Source: Aquiflexum balticum DSM 16537 (GTDB lineage: Bacteria > Bacteroidota > Bacteroidia > Cytophagales > Cyclobacteriaceae). Taken from it: 64,000 bases of DNA. This document shows positions 53,385 through 61,905 of the stretch, piece by piece (position 1 is the stretch's first letter; every line of letters begins with the position of its first letter). The translations under genes and the position numbers were made by a program. The DNA lies in the NCBI RefSeq assembly GCF_900176595.1, contig NZ_LT838813.1:3118001-3182000 (forward strand). Direction: 5' to 3'. The notes beneath the pieces are model-generated. The model did no database searches. It saw only the letters and a list, made by a program, of their open reading frames with translations, and was not told the origin of the DNA.

Positions 53385-54092
53385 ATGAAAAAGAAACATT
53401 CAATTTTAGGAAAATTTTTGCCTCAATTTTGGGCAGTTTTATTTGTAATGATGGTTACCTCATGTGAGTTGTTAAAAGGTGACGAAGGTCCAATTGGTCC
53501 TAAAGGTGATCCGGGAGTTGAAGGAGCAATTGGTCCAGAAGGACCTCAAGGAATTCCAGGCAATGATGGCAAAGATGGAGTTGATGGAGTTGATGGAAAA
53601 CCAGGGGACAGAGGACCCGCAGGACCTATTGGCCCCGCTGGTCCACAAGGCCCCCAAGGTCCTCAAGGCCCTCAAGGTCCTCAAGGAGTTCCTGGAAATG
53701 CAAATGTTATGGCATACACATTAACAGGGTTTAATTTCATCTGGCCTTTAGTACCATTCCCTAATGAATCCGCCAATAGAGAGGTTATTAGAACTATAAC
53801 TATGACTCAAGCAGTTTTCAATAGGACAACTTTTTTGGTATATGCCTCGGTAGGTTCTACTTGGTCTCATCTTCCAGGTTGGGGACCCTCTGGCACAGCG
53901 TATCGCGTGAATAACAGGTTTTTTTCAAATAGAGCGGAAATAAACATTAGGAGAATGTCAGGGCTTGGGGATAATTTTAACAATATAAAGATTATCACAA
54001 TTGAAACAACACCAGGTGCCCGAGTCCAACTGCCTGATATCGATTATAATAATTATGAAGAGGTTGTCAGACATTTTGGGTTATCAAATTAA
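53385..54092 (+). CDS. Collagen-like (Gly-X-Y) lipoprotein
   Basis: A 235-residue lipoprotein (lipobox VTSC, Cys27). Residues about 32-107 are some 25 Gly-X-Y triplets, many GPQ, GPA or GPK, able to form a triple helix; a C-terminal globular domain of about 125 residues follows (aromatic-rich, ending NNYEEVVRHFGLSN), probably the trimerising head. This suggests a surface-anchored trimeric stalk. It stands alone between an island promoter motif and a terminator. A decayed copy of its C-terminus is at 50954. Confidence 0.85.
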   Translation: MKKKHSILGKFLPQFWAVLFVMMVTSCELLKGDEGPIGPKGDPGVEGAIGPEGPQGIPGNDGKDGVDGVDGKPGDRGPAGPIGPAGPQGPQGPQGPQGPQGVPGNANVMAYTLTGFNFIWPLVPFPNESANREVIRTITMTQAVFNRTTFLVYASVGSTWSHLPGWGPSGTAYRVNNRFFSNRAEINIRRMSGLGDNFNNIKIITIETTPGARVQLPDIDYNNYEEVVRHFGLSN

Positions 54093-54131
54093 TTATGTCA
54101 GGTATTTTATTTTTCAGTTAAAATTTTAATA

Positions 54132-54163
54132 AAACCGCCACAGATTTTTTGGCGGTTTTTTTA
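54132..54163 (+). terminator. Terminator of collagen-like gene
   Basis: Stem AAACCGCC / GGCGGTTT around CACAGATTTTTT-like loop, T-run behind. A near twin stands at 55495. Confidence 0.8.
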
Positions 54164-54209
54164 TTGACCAGATTTTAGAGTAAAATTTTAAAAAAACATG
54201 AACTTCTCA

Positions 54210-54240
54210 GGTAACAATTACTGATTTCTCCTGATATAAA
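54210..54240 (+). promoter_or_regulatory. Island promoter motif 6 (before 54332 gene)
   Basis: GGTAAC at 54210-54215 (then AATT) and GATATA at 54233-54238, 17 bp apart; 91 bp before the start codon. Confidence 0.7.
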
Positions 54241-54331
54241 GTCAAATAATATTTTACTAATAAGCTATAAATCTTAATCAATTGGTGAAATCAATGCAAA
54301 AAATATCCTGAACTCTTAACCTTTTAAAACA

Positions 54332-54868
54332 ATGAAAAATCACTTGCTTACCTTAATTGCAGCCTTTTTTATGGCTAATGTAAATGTGGTTCTGGGACAA
54401 GGAAATACAACCTTCATGAAAATTTCCCTTCCCGCCAATTACATGTGGATGGATACTGATCTTCGATCAAATCCCCCAAAAGTACATATGGAATTCATAT
54501 CTGAACGAAATATACTTCCACAAACAGGATCATTGGATCCAAATGTCATTGGTGTTTGGGAGAATGTAGAATATTATAGTTCGGGAGAATTTAGGAATAC
54601 TACTGTCAATTGTTTCGCTATTACTAAGGATGGGAAATTTAAAAATTATGACACTGTTTCTTACTCTACTACTGATAATGTTTCCATCTATAATAGAAAC
54701 AATCCAAGTCTTTTGAATATTTTCTTAATAAGCACCAAAAATAAATTCATTTATTTAAAAGATCCCGAATCTGGAGAAGAAATGATGCTCGGAAGATACG
54801 TAGCGGGTCCAGACTATTTGCAAATTGAATTAGAGAATGGTAACAAAACTCTTTGGAGGAGAAGATGA
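54332..54868 (+). CDS. Small secreted protein, LDPxxxGxW family, member 3
   Basis: A 178-residue exported paralogue of the proteins at 51570 and 52162. Signal peptide ends near VVLGQG. Motif GSLDPNVIGVWENVEYYSSG, then DGKFKNYDTVSYS, FIYLKDPESGEEMMLGRY and ENGNKTLWRRR at the end. It has its own island promoter motif. The PEGA lipoprotein follows after 59 bp and may be read on the same message. Confidence 0.7.
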   Translation: MKNHLLTLIAAFFMANVNVVLGQGNTTFMKISLPANYMWMDTDLRSNPPKVHMEFISERNILPQTGSLDPNVIGVWENVEYYSSGEFRNTTVNCFAITKDGKFKNYDTVSYSTTDNVSIYNRNNPSLLNIFLISTKNKFIYLKDPESGEEMMLGRYVAGPDYLQIELENGNKTLWRRR

Positions 54869-54927
54869 TTTCCCGTCATTTTCAGGAGTTAAATCATATT
54901 GAATATTCTAAACAAACATATAAGGCC

Positions 54928-55314
54928 ATGAAAATTATAGAAAAGCTAATCGTGATCGCAGTGCTTTTTTTAAGCACTAGTTGTGCAACCCTATTTACAG
55001 GAAGCAAACAATCTGTACAGATAAATTCAAATGTCCAAGGTGCCAGGATTCAGGTGAACGGGGTTGATAAAGGCGTAACTCCTGCCACTATCAAACTAAA
55101 AAAAGGTAAAGATGGGCAGGTGATATCTTTAGCCAACTATGGCTATGAAACCAAAATACTTCAGCCTGAAACAGGTATGAATCTAATTTCCATCATCAAC
55201 CTATTCAATATTTTTGGTTGGGGCATAGATGCGGTTTCAGGTGCACTTTGGAAATATGACCAAAAACAATATATGATTGAAATGGAACCTAGGGATTTGG
55301 TGGAAAACAGGTAA
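54928..55314 (+). CDS. PEGA-domain lipoprotein
   Basis: A 128-residue lipoprotein (lipobox LSTSC, Cys19). Start taken at 54928; the frame is open upstream but overlaps the previous gene. The PEGA motif is in INSNVQGARIQVNGVDKG and TPATIKLKKG; a hydrophobic, partly membrane-embedded stretch (about 85-105, ISIINLFNIFGWGIDAVSG) follows. PEGA lipoproteins are common surface or periplasmic proteins of Bacteroidetes. Too generic to be called a T6SS part. Confidence 0.8.
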   Translation: MKIIEKLIVIAVLFLSTSCATLFTGSKQSVQINSNVQGARIQVNGVDKGVTPATIKLKKGKDGQVISLANYGYETKILQPETGMNLISIINLFNIFGWGIDAVSGALWKYDQKQYMIEMEPRDLVENR

Positions 55315-55706
55315 GTGTTCTTTTGGAAGATTGAGGAGAAATGATCTTAGGGAGGAAATCTTGAATTCCTGAACAGACCCTGAACAACAAAACGTAAAAG
55401 GTAACAATTTACATATTCATAAATGTCTTGGTTTCTAAATTTGGAAGGTATTGTTTTCTCAGGGTAATTTTTTTTATTGAAGCTTAAATAGGGGCCGCCA
55501 CTTTTTTGGCGGTTTTTCTTTTGTTTCAACTAATTCATTTCAAATTCCAAATCTTGGTATTTCCGCTCAAACTTGGCTTTCTGAATTTTGGGTCAAAGAT
55601 TATGTGGAGAATACTTTTCCATGTATCAGAATAGTCAGGTCTGAACGGATCTTTGGTAAACCTCCTTGGGATTGGGTAAAATCACTCAAAAATCTCTTTT
55701 GGACTA
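55315..55706. other. Spacer with half promoter motif and twin terminator
   Basis: GGTAACAATTT at 55400-55410 has no GATATA at the right distance. A terminator (CCGCCA / TGGCGG, 55495-55517) almost copies that of the collagen-like gene. Behind it, an open frame without a start codon ends at 55711. Taken together this looks like the ends of a lost cargo gene. Confidence 0.45.
55495..55517 (+). terminator. Terminator twin before T6SS block 2
   Basis: Stem CCGCCA / TGGCGG, loop CTTTTT, five T behind. Confidence 0.65.
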
Positions 55707-55737
55707 GGTAACAATTTAGGGTGACTTTGGATATATC
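55707..55737 (+). promoter_or_regulatory. Island promoter motif 7 (before tssE unit)
   Basis: GGTAAC at 55707-55712 (then AATTT) and GATATA at 55730-55735, 17 bp apart; 20 bp before tssE, the first gene of T6SS block 2. Confidence 0.7.
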
Positions 55738-55755
55738 GATACAATATCTTTTAAG

Positions 55756-56190
55756 ATGAAAGCACAGTATTATACCCTTCCACTAAGATTAGGTGATTTG
55801 ATTACAAAAAATGACCATCGTGTTTGCAATCTAAAGCAATCAGTCGCACAACATATTCATTTGATCATAACCACTTCCTATGGGGAAATGCCAACAGATG
55901 AGGATTTTGGTTGTGGAATTTGGGAACATGATTTTGATAATCTGACCAGTAGCCATAAAATCAAGGAATTGATCAGGGACTCATTACTTCAATCGGTAGA
56001 AAGATATGAACCAAGAATTCAGCAAGTTAAAATCGACCTTAAGATCAGTCAGGATGAAATAATTGGTAATGGTTGTCGGGTAAAAAAGAAAGTTACCATT
56101 AAAATTTCTGGATTATTGGCAGCAACCAACGAAAGATTTGTCTATGAGGACAGTTTTTTTATGGGGCCTTATGATTACCAAAATTTATAA
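55756..56190 (+). CDS. tssE: T6SS baseplate protein TssE (gp25-like)
   Basis: A 144-residue gp25/lysozyme-like baseplate wedge protein. YGEMPTDEDFGCGIWEHDFD and VERYEPRI are the characteristic segments of the family. TssE joins TssF, TssG and TssK in the baseplate and starts sheath assembly. Only 6 bp lie between it and tssF. Confidence 0.9.
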   Translation: MKAQYYTLPLRLGDLITKNDHRVCNLKQSVAQHIHLIITTSYGEMPTDEDFGCGIWEHDFDNLTSSHKIKELIRDSLLQSVERYEPRIQQVKIDLKISQDEIIGNGCRVKKKVTIKISGLLAATNERFVYEDSFFMGPYDYQNL

Positions 56191-56196
56191 AAAGTC

Positions 56197-58062
56197 ATGC
56201 AGGAAACCAGACAACATATCAAATCGAGAATGCTGAAAGATGCAGCAAGATTATGGGGATATACTGAAACCCAGATGGAAAACAGTTTTGATCCTTTGGT
56301 GTCTCTGTTATTTGAAGGATGCTCCGCAGAATTGGAGAAACTTTCTTCGGACATATATGCATCTAGGGCCAGGGTAATGGAACGGTTAGTTCAGGTGCTT
56401 TGCCCTGAAACGCTAACAGGTTCACTACCGGCACATGGGCTTATGTCGGCAGAACCCTTGGAAGAAGTCAGTTATGTAGATGATTCTATGCAATTTTTTA
56501 CCCAGATAAAGGAAAATAAGGGGATCGAATCCAAATCTCGTCAAACATTGGATGTCTTTTTTTCACCTATAGGCAGATTTCAAATTAAAAAGTCTGAAAT
56601 CAAATTTATGGTTGCAGGGAATAAAATCTATAAAACCAAAGGCTCCCATAAAGAGGTGCTTGGTCAATCAAAAAACTCTTTTGGTGCAGCTGTATGGATT
56701 GGTATTTCAGGTACATCAATCGATCTAGATGGATTGATGGTATATTTTGATACTGTTTTATCGGGTGACAAAAGCATGTTTTCACATTATCTGAATAAAT
56801 CCCGTTGGTTTTACAATGAAAATGTATTGGAAAATACTGTTGGATTAGCAATTTCTGAAAACAGAAATTTAGAATCAATATTAAAATTCCGTCAAACCAA
56901 AAGCTCAAATGTTTTGCAGCAGGTTGTAAATAACGTGGAATTATATTATGGGCCTAATTTTATTACCATACATGACAAGGATGGCATAACTCAAGTTGCT
57001 ACAAATGCACATATCGAGGAAAAAATACTTCAAGGATTTGATGCCAAAATAGCCGAATCGGTTATTGAATCAGATATAAGGTGGGTAAGGATTCAGTTTC
57101 CGGAGCCATTTGCAGGTTTTGATTTTGATAACCTGATCTGCAGGACGAACTGTTTTCCGGTAATTAATAGACAGATTCATCAAATTACTTATTCGGTCAG
57201 AGATTTAGTGAATATTATACCCCTTCCCAGTGAGGATAACTTTCTCGATTTGGAAAAGATCCAGTTGAAAGAGGGAGATAATGATTCGCAAAATTTGCTA
57301 AACACCGGAGATAATCAGCTCCCAATTGTTTTGCAAAGAAACGGATCCATTGGAAGATTTGATGAAAGGGATGCCAAAGGGCTATTGGATAATTTGATCG
57401 ACGTTCTAAGGCAGGAAAGTGCCTCATTTGCGAAGTTTAATAATGATTTTATTTATGCAGAAGTAAAAAAGCTTCAACAGATATTCAATAAAATAGAGCA
57501 TGTATTGAATGAAAAACAGACTCCCAAATTCTCTTCCCCATTTTTGTTGGTAAACCAACATGAGTCCTATCAGGAAAAGAATATTTGGATAACCTATAGT
57601 AGTACACTTGGACCTAAAGCAAATCATATCAGACCAGGAACCATCCTTCATGCCTACAACAGTCAATCATTTGTTTGTCAGAATAATGAGCTTGTCACAA
57701 GTTGTATCGGAGGAAGGGAAAAGTTAAATGTAAATCAATCGATTTTGGCTTTTAGAAGTGCATTGCTTTCCCAAAATCGAATCCATTCACTGGAAGATAT
57801 TAAGGCGTTTATAATGGGGCAGTTGGGAGATGTGGTGGAACAGGTTGATATCAATAGAACAATAAGGGTGAATCCTGATCCAAAAATTGCTTTTGAAAAG
57901 ATAATAGAAGTAAATGTTGGTTTGAGGGATGGAGCTTTCGAAGGAGTTACAAGCGACCGATTCATTGATTATTGGGAAAAAAACCTTGCCAATCAATTGG
58001 ATAAAAACTCTTTGACCTGGTTCCCAATTAAGGTTTCTTTAAACAAGACTAGAATTAAATGA
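56197..58062 (+). CDS. tssF: T6SS baseplate protein TssF
   Basis: A 621-residue baseplate wedge subunit, of the usual TssF size. The N-terminal part (SFDPLVSLLFEGCSAELEKL, RARVMERLVQVLCPE) and the C-terminal RINRT..NPDP segment fit the subtype iii form; the middle is variable. It binds TssG as a 2:1 wedge. Followed by tssG after 7 bp. Confidence 0.85.
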   Translation: MQETRQHIKSRMLKDAARLWGYTETQMENSFDPLVSLLFEGCSAELEKLSSDIYASRARVMERLVQVLCPETLTGSLPAHGLMSAEPLEEVSYVDDSMQFFTQIKENKGIESKSRQTLDVFFSPIGRFQIKKSEIKFMVAGNKIYKTKGSHKEVLGQSKNSFGAAVWIGISGTSIDLDGLMVYFDTVLSGDKSMFSHYLNKSRWFYNENVLENTVGLAISENRNLESILKFRQTKSSNVLQQVVNNVELYYGPNFITIHDKDGITQVATNAHIEEKILQGFDAKIAESVIESDIRWVRIQFPEPFAGFDFDNLICRTNCFPVINRQIHQITYSVRDLVNIIPLPSEDNFLDLEKIQLKEGDNDSQNLLNTGDNQLPIVLQRNGSIGRFDERDAKGLLDNLIDVLRQESASFAKFNNDFIYAEVKKLQQIFNKIEHVLNEKQTPKFSSPFLLVNQHESYQEKNIWITYSSTLGPKANHIRPGTILHAYNSQSFVCQNNELVTSCIGGREKLNVNQSILAFRSALLSQNRIHSLEDIKAFIMGQLGDVVEQVDINRTIRVNPDPKIAFEKIIEVNVGLRDGAFEGVTSDRFIDYWEKNLANQLDKNSLTWFPIKVSLNKTRIK

Positions 58063-58069
58063 AATATAA

Positions 58070-59059
58070 ATGGAAACTACCGAAAAATTGTATCAACTGA
58101 TCAAAGTATTAAAAAGCTCATCGTTGGATGTTAAAGCTGAAGCGTATTTGGCAATTGCAGGAGTTGATGGGATTAATCAGGATCAATTTATAGCTCTAAA
58201 TTCCGGGCCATTTAAAAGGACGTTCCAAAAAGACGTTCAGGATGTTTCCATTGAGGAGGATGGGGCGCATCAAGAATTTATCGCTATTAAACTCAACAGA
58301 GAGGGGATTTATGATTTGCTTCCAGAGGGGATTTTCCACCATTCCAATGAAACAAAAAAAAGAGATGTTGGGAGTCATGGAATGGCATTGGAGGTAAGAA
58401 GAAACAAAATGATTGAAGGAGAATGTAGGAAGTTTTTTGCGCCTTTGGAAAATGCCCTTTTTGTTCAAAAACTGAATTTGGAATCTGAGGAATATTCAAT
58501 GATTCAGGGCTTGGACTTTGGAGAAATGGATTTTGATCTTATGGGGTTTTATGGTCTTCCATTGGATTTGCCAAAAGCTTTTATTCCGGGATTCTTGAGA
58601 ATAATGCCATACAAACAATTGGTCTCCAGTGATTTTCAAGTGGCTGAAAAAGTCCTTTCATTGATGATAAGCCATCCTGTGGAATTCAAATTAATTCATA
58701 AAACCGAAAATCAATGTGTATTCTCAGATCAGGATCAAAATCATGAAAATTTTGGGTTATTGGGAACAGGGTCGGTTTTGGGAGATTATTTCCCTTCCTA
58801 TGATCCAAAGATCAAGACATTCATTGGACCTATACATGAACATGAGCTGCCAGAGTACCTAGAAGGTGGTCAAAAAAAAAATGTATTGGATAGGTTTTAT
58901 AGAATTTTTCTGCCTTTGGATATGGATATCGTAACCGAGATTTCTGTAAGGGAAGATAGTCTGAATATGGATTTGAAAAATATGGCAGGGCCATATTTGG
59001 GATATTCCAGTGCTTTAGAAAGTACAGAAATACTGGATTTGGTAAGTGAAATAGTTTAA
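58070..59059 (+). CDS. tssG: T6SS baseplate protein TssG
   Basis: A 329-residue protein in the tssG position and of matching size. Recognisable pieces are weak (AEAYLAIAG, FLRIMPYKQL, GTGSVLGDYF, LFRIFLPLDM-like), as TssG diverges widely. The call rests on order (E-F-G-N-K-O), size and those pieces. It bridges TssF and TssK in the baseplate. Confidence 0.8.
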   Translation: METTEKLYQLIKVLKSSSLDVKAEAYLAIAGVDGINQDQFIALNSGPFKRTFQKDVQDVSIEEDGAHQEFIAIKLNREGIYDLLPEGIFHHSNETKKRDVGSHGMALEVRRNKMIEGECRKFFAPLENALFVQKLNLESEEYSMIQGLDFGEMDFDLMGFYGLPLDLPKAFIPGFLRIMPYKQLVSSDFQVAEKVLSLMISHPVEFKLIHKTENQCVFSDQDQNHENFGLLGTGSVLGDYFPSYDPKIKTFIGPIHEHELPEYLEGGQKKNVLDRFYRIFLPLDMDIVTEISVREDSLNMDLKNMAGPYLGYSSALESTEILDLVSEIV

Positions 59060-59084
59060 CTCAAATGTTTAAAATAAATATGAC

Positions 59085-59963
59085 ATGGAAAAGATGATAG
59101 AAGATGAGGTGACGAAAACCTTATTGATTTTAGGTATGGGTGTGGTGGGTACATTTTTGATTTTTTTGAAGTTAATTGGAAAGATTTATGGAGGATTCAA
59201 ACCATTCATGAAAGCTACTTTGATTTATTTATTGTTAGGTTTTATGTTATGTTCATTGATAGCTGTTTTGGCAATATGGACTCATCTAAAGGATCAGCAG
59301 CTATTTTTGATAATCTTTCAAATATATTTTTTGGTTTTGGGAATAGCGCATGTCAATTGGATAGATACATATTTAAAATGGGCGGGGAAGGAAAAATCCA
59401 TTCTGTTGGAATTCCTTTTTTCAGTTCTGCTGGCCATATCGGGAAGTATTGGATTTGTATTAGTCCATAGAATATTTGGGGGAAATGGATTGGAAATCCA
59501 AATGGCAGGAAGTATCATTTGGTTTATAGTGCCCTGGTTTGTCAAAAGAAGTTTTTACAATGCCATGGAAATACCTGAGAGGATATTCAAACTTTGGCAT
59601 TATCGGGTTAGTGAGGATATTGAAGAACCTGATGAAAGTAAATTGAAAAACTTGTTGTTGGTCAGTTTCCTGATTCAAAAAAAGATGGGTGACAAATTGC
59701 AAACCCATTTTAGAGCGAAAGCCCCATTGGACATGGATTTTGGACAACTGTTTTATTATTTCATCAATGACTACAATGAAAGGCATCCTCATGAGAAGAT
59801 TGAATTTTTGGACGATAGCGGTGAACCATTTGGATGGATTTTTTATAAAAAACCTGAAGTCTATAGTATTCAAAGGAATTATTTGGATGCTGAAAAAACC
59901 ATTTTCAACAATTCAGTTAAAGAGAACAACGTCATTATCTGCAAAAGAATAGTAGAGTCTTAA
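59085..59963 (+). CDS. tssN: T6SSiii membrane protein TssN
   Basis: A 292-residue inner-membrane protein with five hydrophobic segments (about 10-32, 40-67, 72-93, 105-130, 137-155) and a cytoplasmic C-terminal domain of about 130 residues (LVSFLIQKKMGDKLQTHF on). TssN is a Bacteroidetes-specific part that, with TssO-R, replaces the TssJLM membrane complex. The predicted cytoplasmic tail would contact the baseplate, next to TssK, its neighbour gene. Confidence 0.85.
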   Translation: MEKMIEDEVTKTLLILGMGVVGTFLIFLKLIGKIYGGFKPFMKATLIYLLLGFMLCSLIAVLAIWTHLKDQQLFLIIFQIYFLVLGIAHVNWIDTYLKWAGKEKSILLEFLFSVLLAISGSIGFVLVHRIFGGNGLEIQMAGSIIWFIVPWFVKRSFYNAMEIPERIFKLWHYRVSEDIEEPDESKLKNLLLVSFLIQKKMGDKLQTHFRAKAPLDMDFGQLFYYFINDYNERHPHEKIEFLDDSGEPFGWIFYKKPEVYSIQRNYLDAEKTIFNNSVKENNVIICKRIVES

Positions 59964-59973
59964 ACATATTATC

Positions 59974-61182
59974 ATGGAAAATTCCCGGAAATATCTGCCT
60001 GTCAACTGGGTTGATGGAATGAAATTGAATAAAAATCATTTTGTGAAGGAACATCTTGCCCACACTGCTTCACTGGTTAAATCGGTAGGATCTATGCTTC
60101 ATCCCTATAATTATGGGTTATTGCCTTATTGGGGCAAGACCCAGGATTTTAAAGTGTCTATTTCAACGGATAATCAAAATGAAGCTAGAGTTAGAATTTC
60201 TTCTTTTAATGCCATTACAAGAGGAGGATATCTGATTGATTTGGATTATGAAACAATCGAAGGAGGTTACCTTTCAATAACCCTTCCAAAAGTTGACAGG
60301 GTGCTTGCATCAAACAGTAAGGAGGATTCAAGTTATTTACTGGTTCTTCGGGTCAATCCTTTTGAAAGAACGCAATGTGGAAGTGCGGATATGGAAGAAT
60401 TACCACCAAGATTACCTTCAAGCTTACCCACTTATTCTCTTCATTTGATGGCTCATGAAGATTGGAAGCAATGGGTTATAGGGGATGCGGACCTACCTAT
60501 AGGAAGACTTCACCATCATGATGGCAGATTCTCAGTTGATGAACAATTCATTCCTCCCTGTACTGCTGTTTATAGTCATTCTGTTTTATTGGAATTGCAT
60601 GCAGACATGGAAAGGTTGCTGGGAAAATTGGAGATTGCGTCCATTCAGATTATCAGGAAAATCATATTTAAAAAACAGCAGAATGATATGGCTTTGATTG
60701 TCCAAAAGGTTTGTGAACAAGTATATCAATTCACTGCCATTCATGCCGGTTCTTTTGGGATTTCGAAATTGTTTCAACCACCTGTTATTTTGATTGAGTG
60801 TTTTATAGCTCTTTCAAGAGTAATAAAAAACACCTTGGATATTTATGAGGGTCTGGGGAAAGAAGAACTTTTGAACTATTGGAATGAATCATGTGACATT
60901 AAAAAAGGAGAGCTTGAGGTTCAATTATCAACTATTGCCAATTTGAAGTATAACCATCAGGATATTTCAAGTAGTGTGGAAAAAATCAATTTTTTTTCCA
61001 AGTATATGGACAAGTTGTTTACCAGTATGTCGAAACTTGAATACATAGGGAAAAGGAAAGATGCAGGAATATTTGTCAAGGAGCACCAAGATGCTAAAGA
61101 TAATTCTTCTTCAACTAGGGATTTTCAGACCGTTGAAGAACCTCCTGTGCCAAGCAAAAGAAAGAGTTTTTTTGTTGAATAA
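59974..61182 (+). CDS. tssK: T6SS baseplate-membrane connector TssK
   Basis: A 402-residue protein of the TssK family: LPVNWVDGMKLNKNHFVKEH at its start, SYLLVLRVNPFER and DLPIGRLHHHDGRFSVDEQFIPPC are diagnostic. TssK trimers link the TssEFG baseplate to the membrane complex and share a fold with phage receptor-binding proteins. The last 40 residues are disordered. Confidence 0.9.
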   Translation: MENSRKYLPVNWVDGMKLNKNHFVKEHLAHTASLVKSVGSMLHPYNYGLLPYWGKTQDFKVSISTDNQNEARVRISSFNAITRGGYLIDLDYETIEGGYLSITLPKVDRVLASNSKEDSSYLLVLRVNPFERTQCGSADMEELPPRLPSSLPTYSLHLMAHEDWKQWVIGDADLPIGRLHHHDGRFSVDEQFIPPCTAVYSHSVLLELHADMERLLGKLEIASIQIIRKIIFKKQQNDMALIVQKVCEQVYQFTAIHAGSFGISKLFQPPVILIECFIALSRVIKNTLDIYEGLGKEELLNYWNESCDIKKGELEVQLSTIANLKYNHQDISSSVEKINFFSKYMDKLFTSMSKLEYIGKRKDAGIFVKEHQDAKDNSSSTRDFQTVEEPPVPSKRKSFFVE

Positions 61183-61208
61183 CCAAAATCATAAAAAATA
61201 TAGAAATC

Positions 61209-61724
61209 ATGAAAAATATCTTGAATTCAAAAGAAAGGAATTATGCATTTGCTGTCTATTTGATATCCTTTGTCATTACTGTGACAATCATTATCGGTGC
61301 TGTGTATTTCAATTCATTGATTCCTAATGCTGAAAATGCACATCTTCGAAAAAGGATCAGTGATTTTGAGAATCAGATTTACGCACAACAACAATTTATC
61401 CAAGCTATGGAAGTATCCAAAACATTAATTGATTCTTTACAGGAATTGGGGTATGTACATCCGTTGATTGAAAGGAATCTTAATGAAAACCTGAGCAATA
61501 TGGATATACAAGGTGAAGGAGAGTTGTACGGAGTAATTAATAGAGACATTTTCAATTTTATGATTGAATATTCGGACCTGCATAAAAAATTGCTGGTTTT
61601 GAACAAAGATCTTCAAGATATAGAAAATCTTAAAAATGAACTTTCAAGAACTAAACTTCAATTGGAGGAAGCCAATAGAAGCCTTGATGCATATAGAAAC
61701 AGCTCAAATCTTGGTTTGAAATAA
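61209..61724 (+). CDS. tssO: T6SSiii envelope protein TssO
   Basis: A 171-residue single-pass protein: membrane segment at about 14-37 and a long helical, probably coiled-coil, outside part (LRKRISDFENQIYAQQQFIQ; LKNELSRTKLQLEEANRSL). Position behind tssK and this layout fit TssO, one of the trans-envelope parts of subtype iii. It is the last T6SS gene in the window; TssQ and TssR are not seen. Confidence 0.75.
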   Translation: MKNILNSKERNYAFAVYLISFVITVTIIIGAVYFNSLIPNAENAHLRKRISDFENQIYAQQQFIQAMEVSKTLIDSLQELGYVHPLIERNLNENLSNMDIQGEGELYGVINRDIFNFMIEYSDLHKKLLVLNKDLQDIENLKNELSRTKLQLEEANRSLDAYRNSSNLGLK

Positions 61725-61905
61725 AATTGCATTTTACATAATAAAATTTGGACTTATTGTTTTAATTCAACGATATATTCTTAAATTAGTGGAACTTGTT
61801 TAAGTATAGTTGTTTTGATTTTGTGATAGGTCTTGTGGGATTTGAAGGAAATTTCCTGTGGACTTTATTGTATCGTTAATTTATTAATATAAGCCTCTTT
61901 AATGT

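Noticed and set aside
54928-55314. PEGA lipoprotein as the missing TssQ
   Set aside because: The domain is a common Bacteroidetes lipoprotein type and nothing specific to TssQ is visible.
55559-55711. Open frame just before tssE as a gene
   Set aside because: No start codon, and its end overlaps the promoter motif; kept only as part of the note on a possibly lost cargo gene.
34681-55737. Sigma-54 promoters as explanation of the GGTAAC/GATATA motif
   Set aside because: Sigma-54 sites need GG and GC 10 bp apart (TGGCAC-N5-TTGC); here the boxes are 16-17 bp apart and lack the GC box. No sigma-54 activator is in the island.
34731-61724. An extracellular contractile injection system or tailocin instead of a T6SS
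   Set aside because: ClpV, TssK and the membrane proteins TssN and TssO are present, which are T6SS features; no tape-measure, tail-tip AAA or lysis genes are seen.
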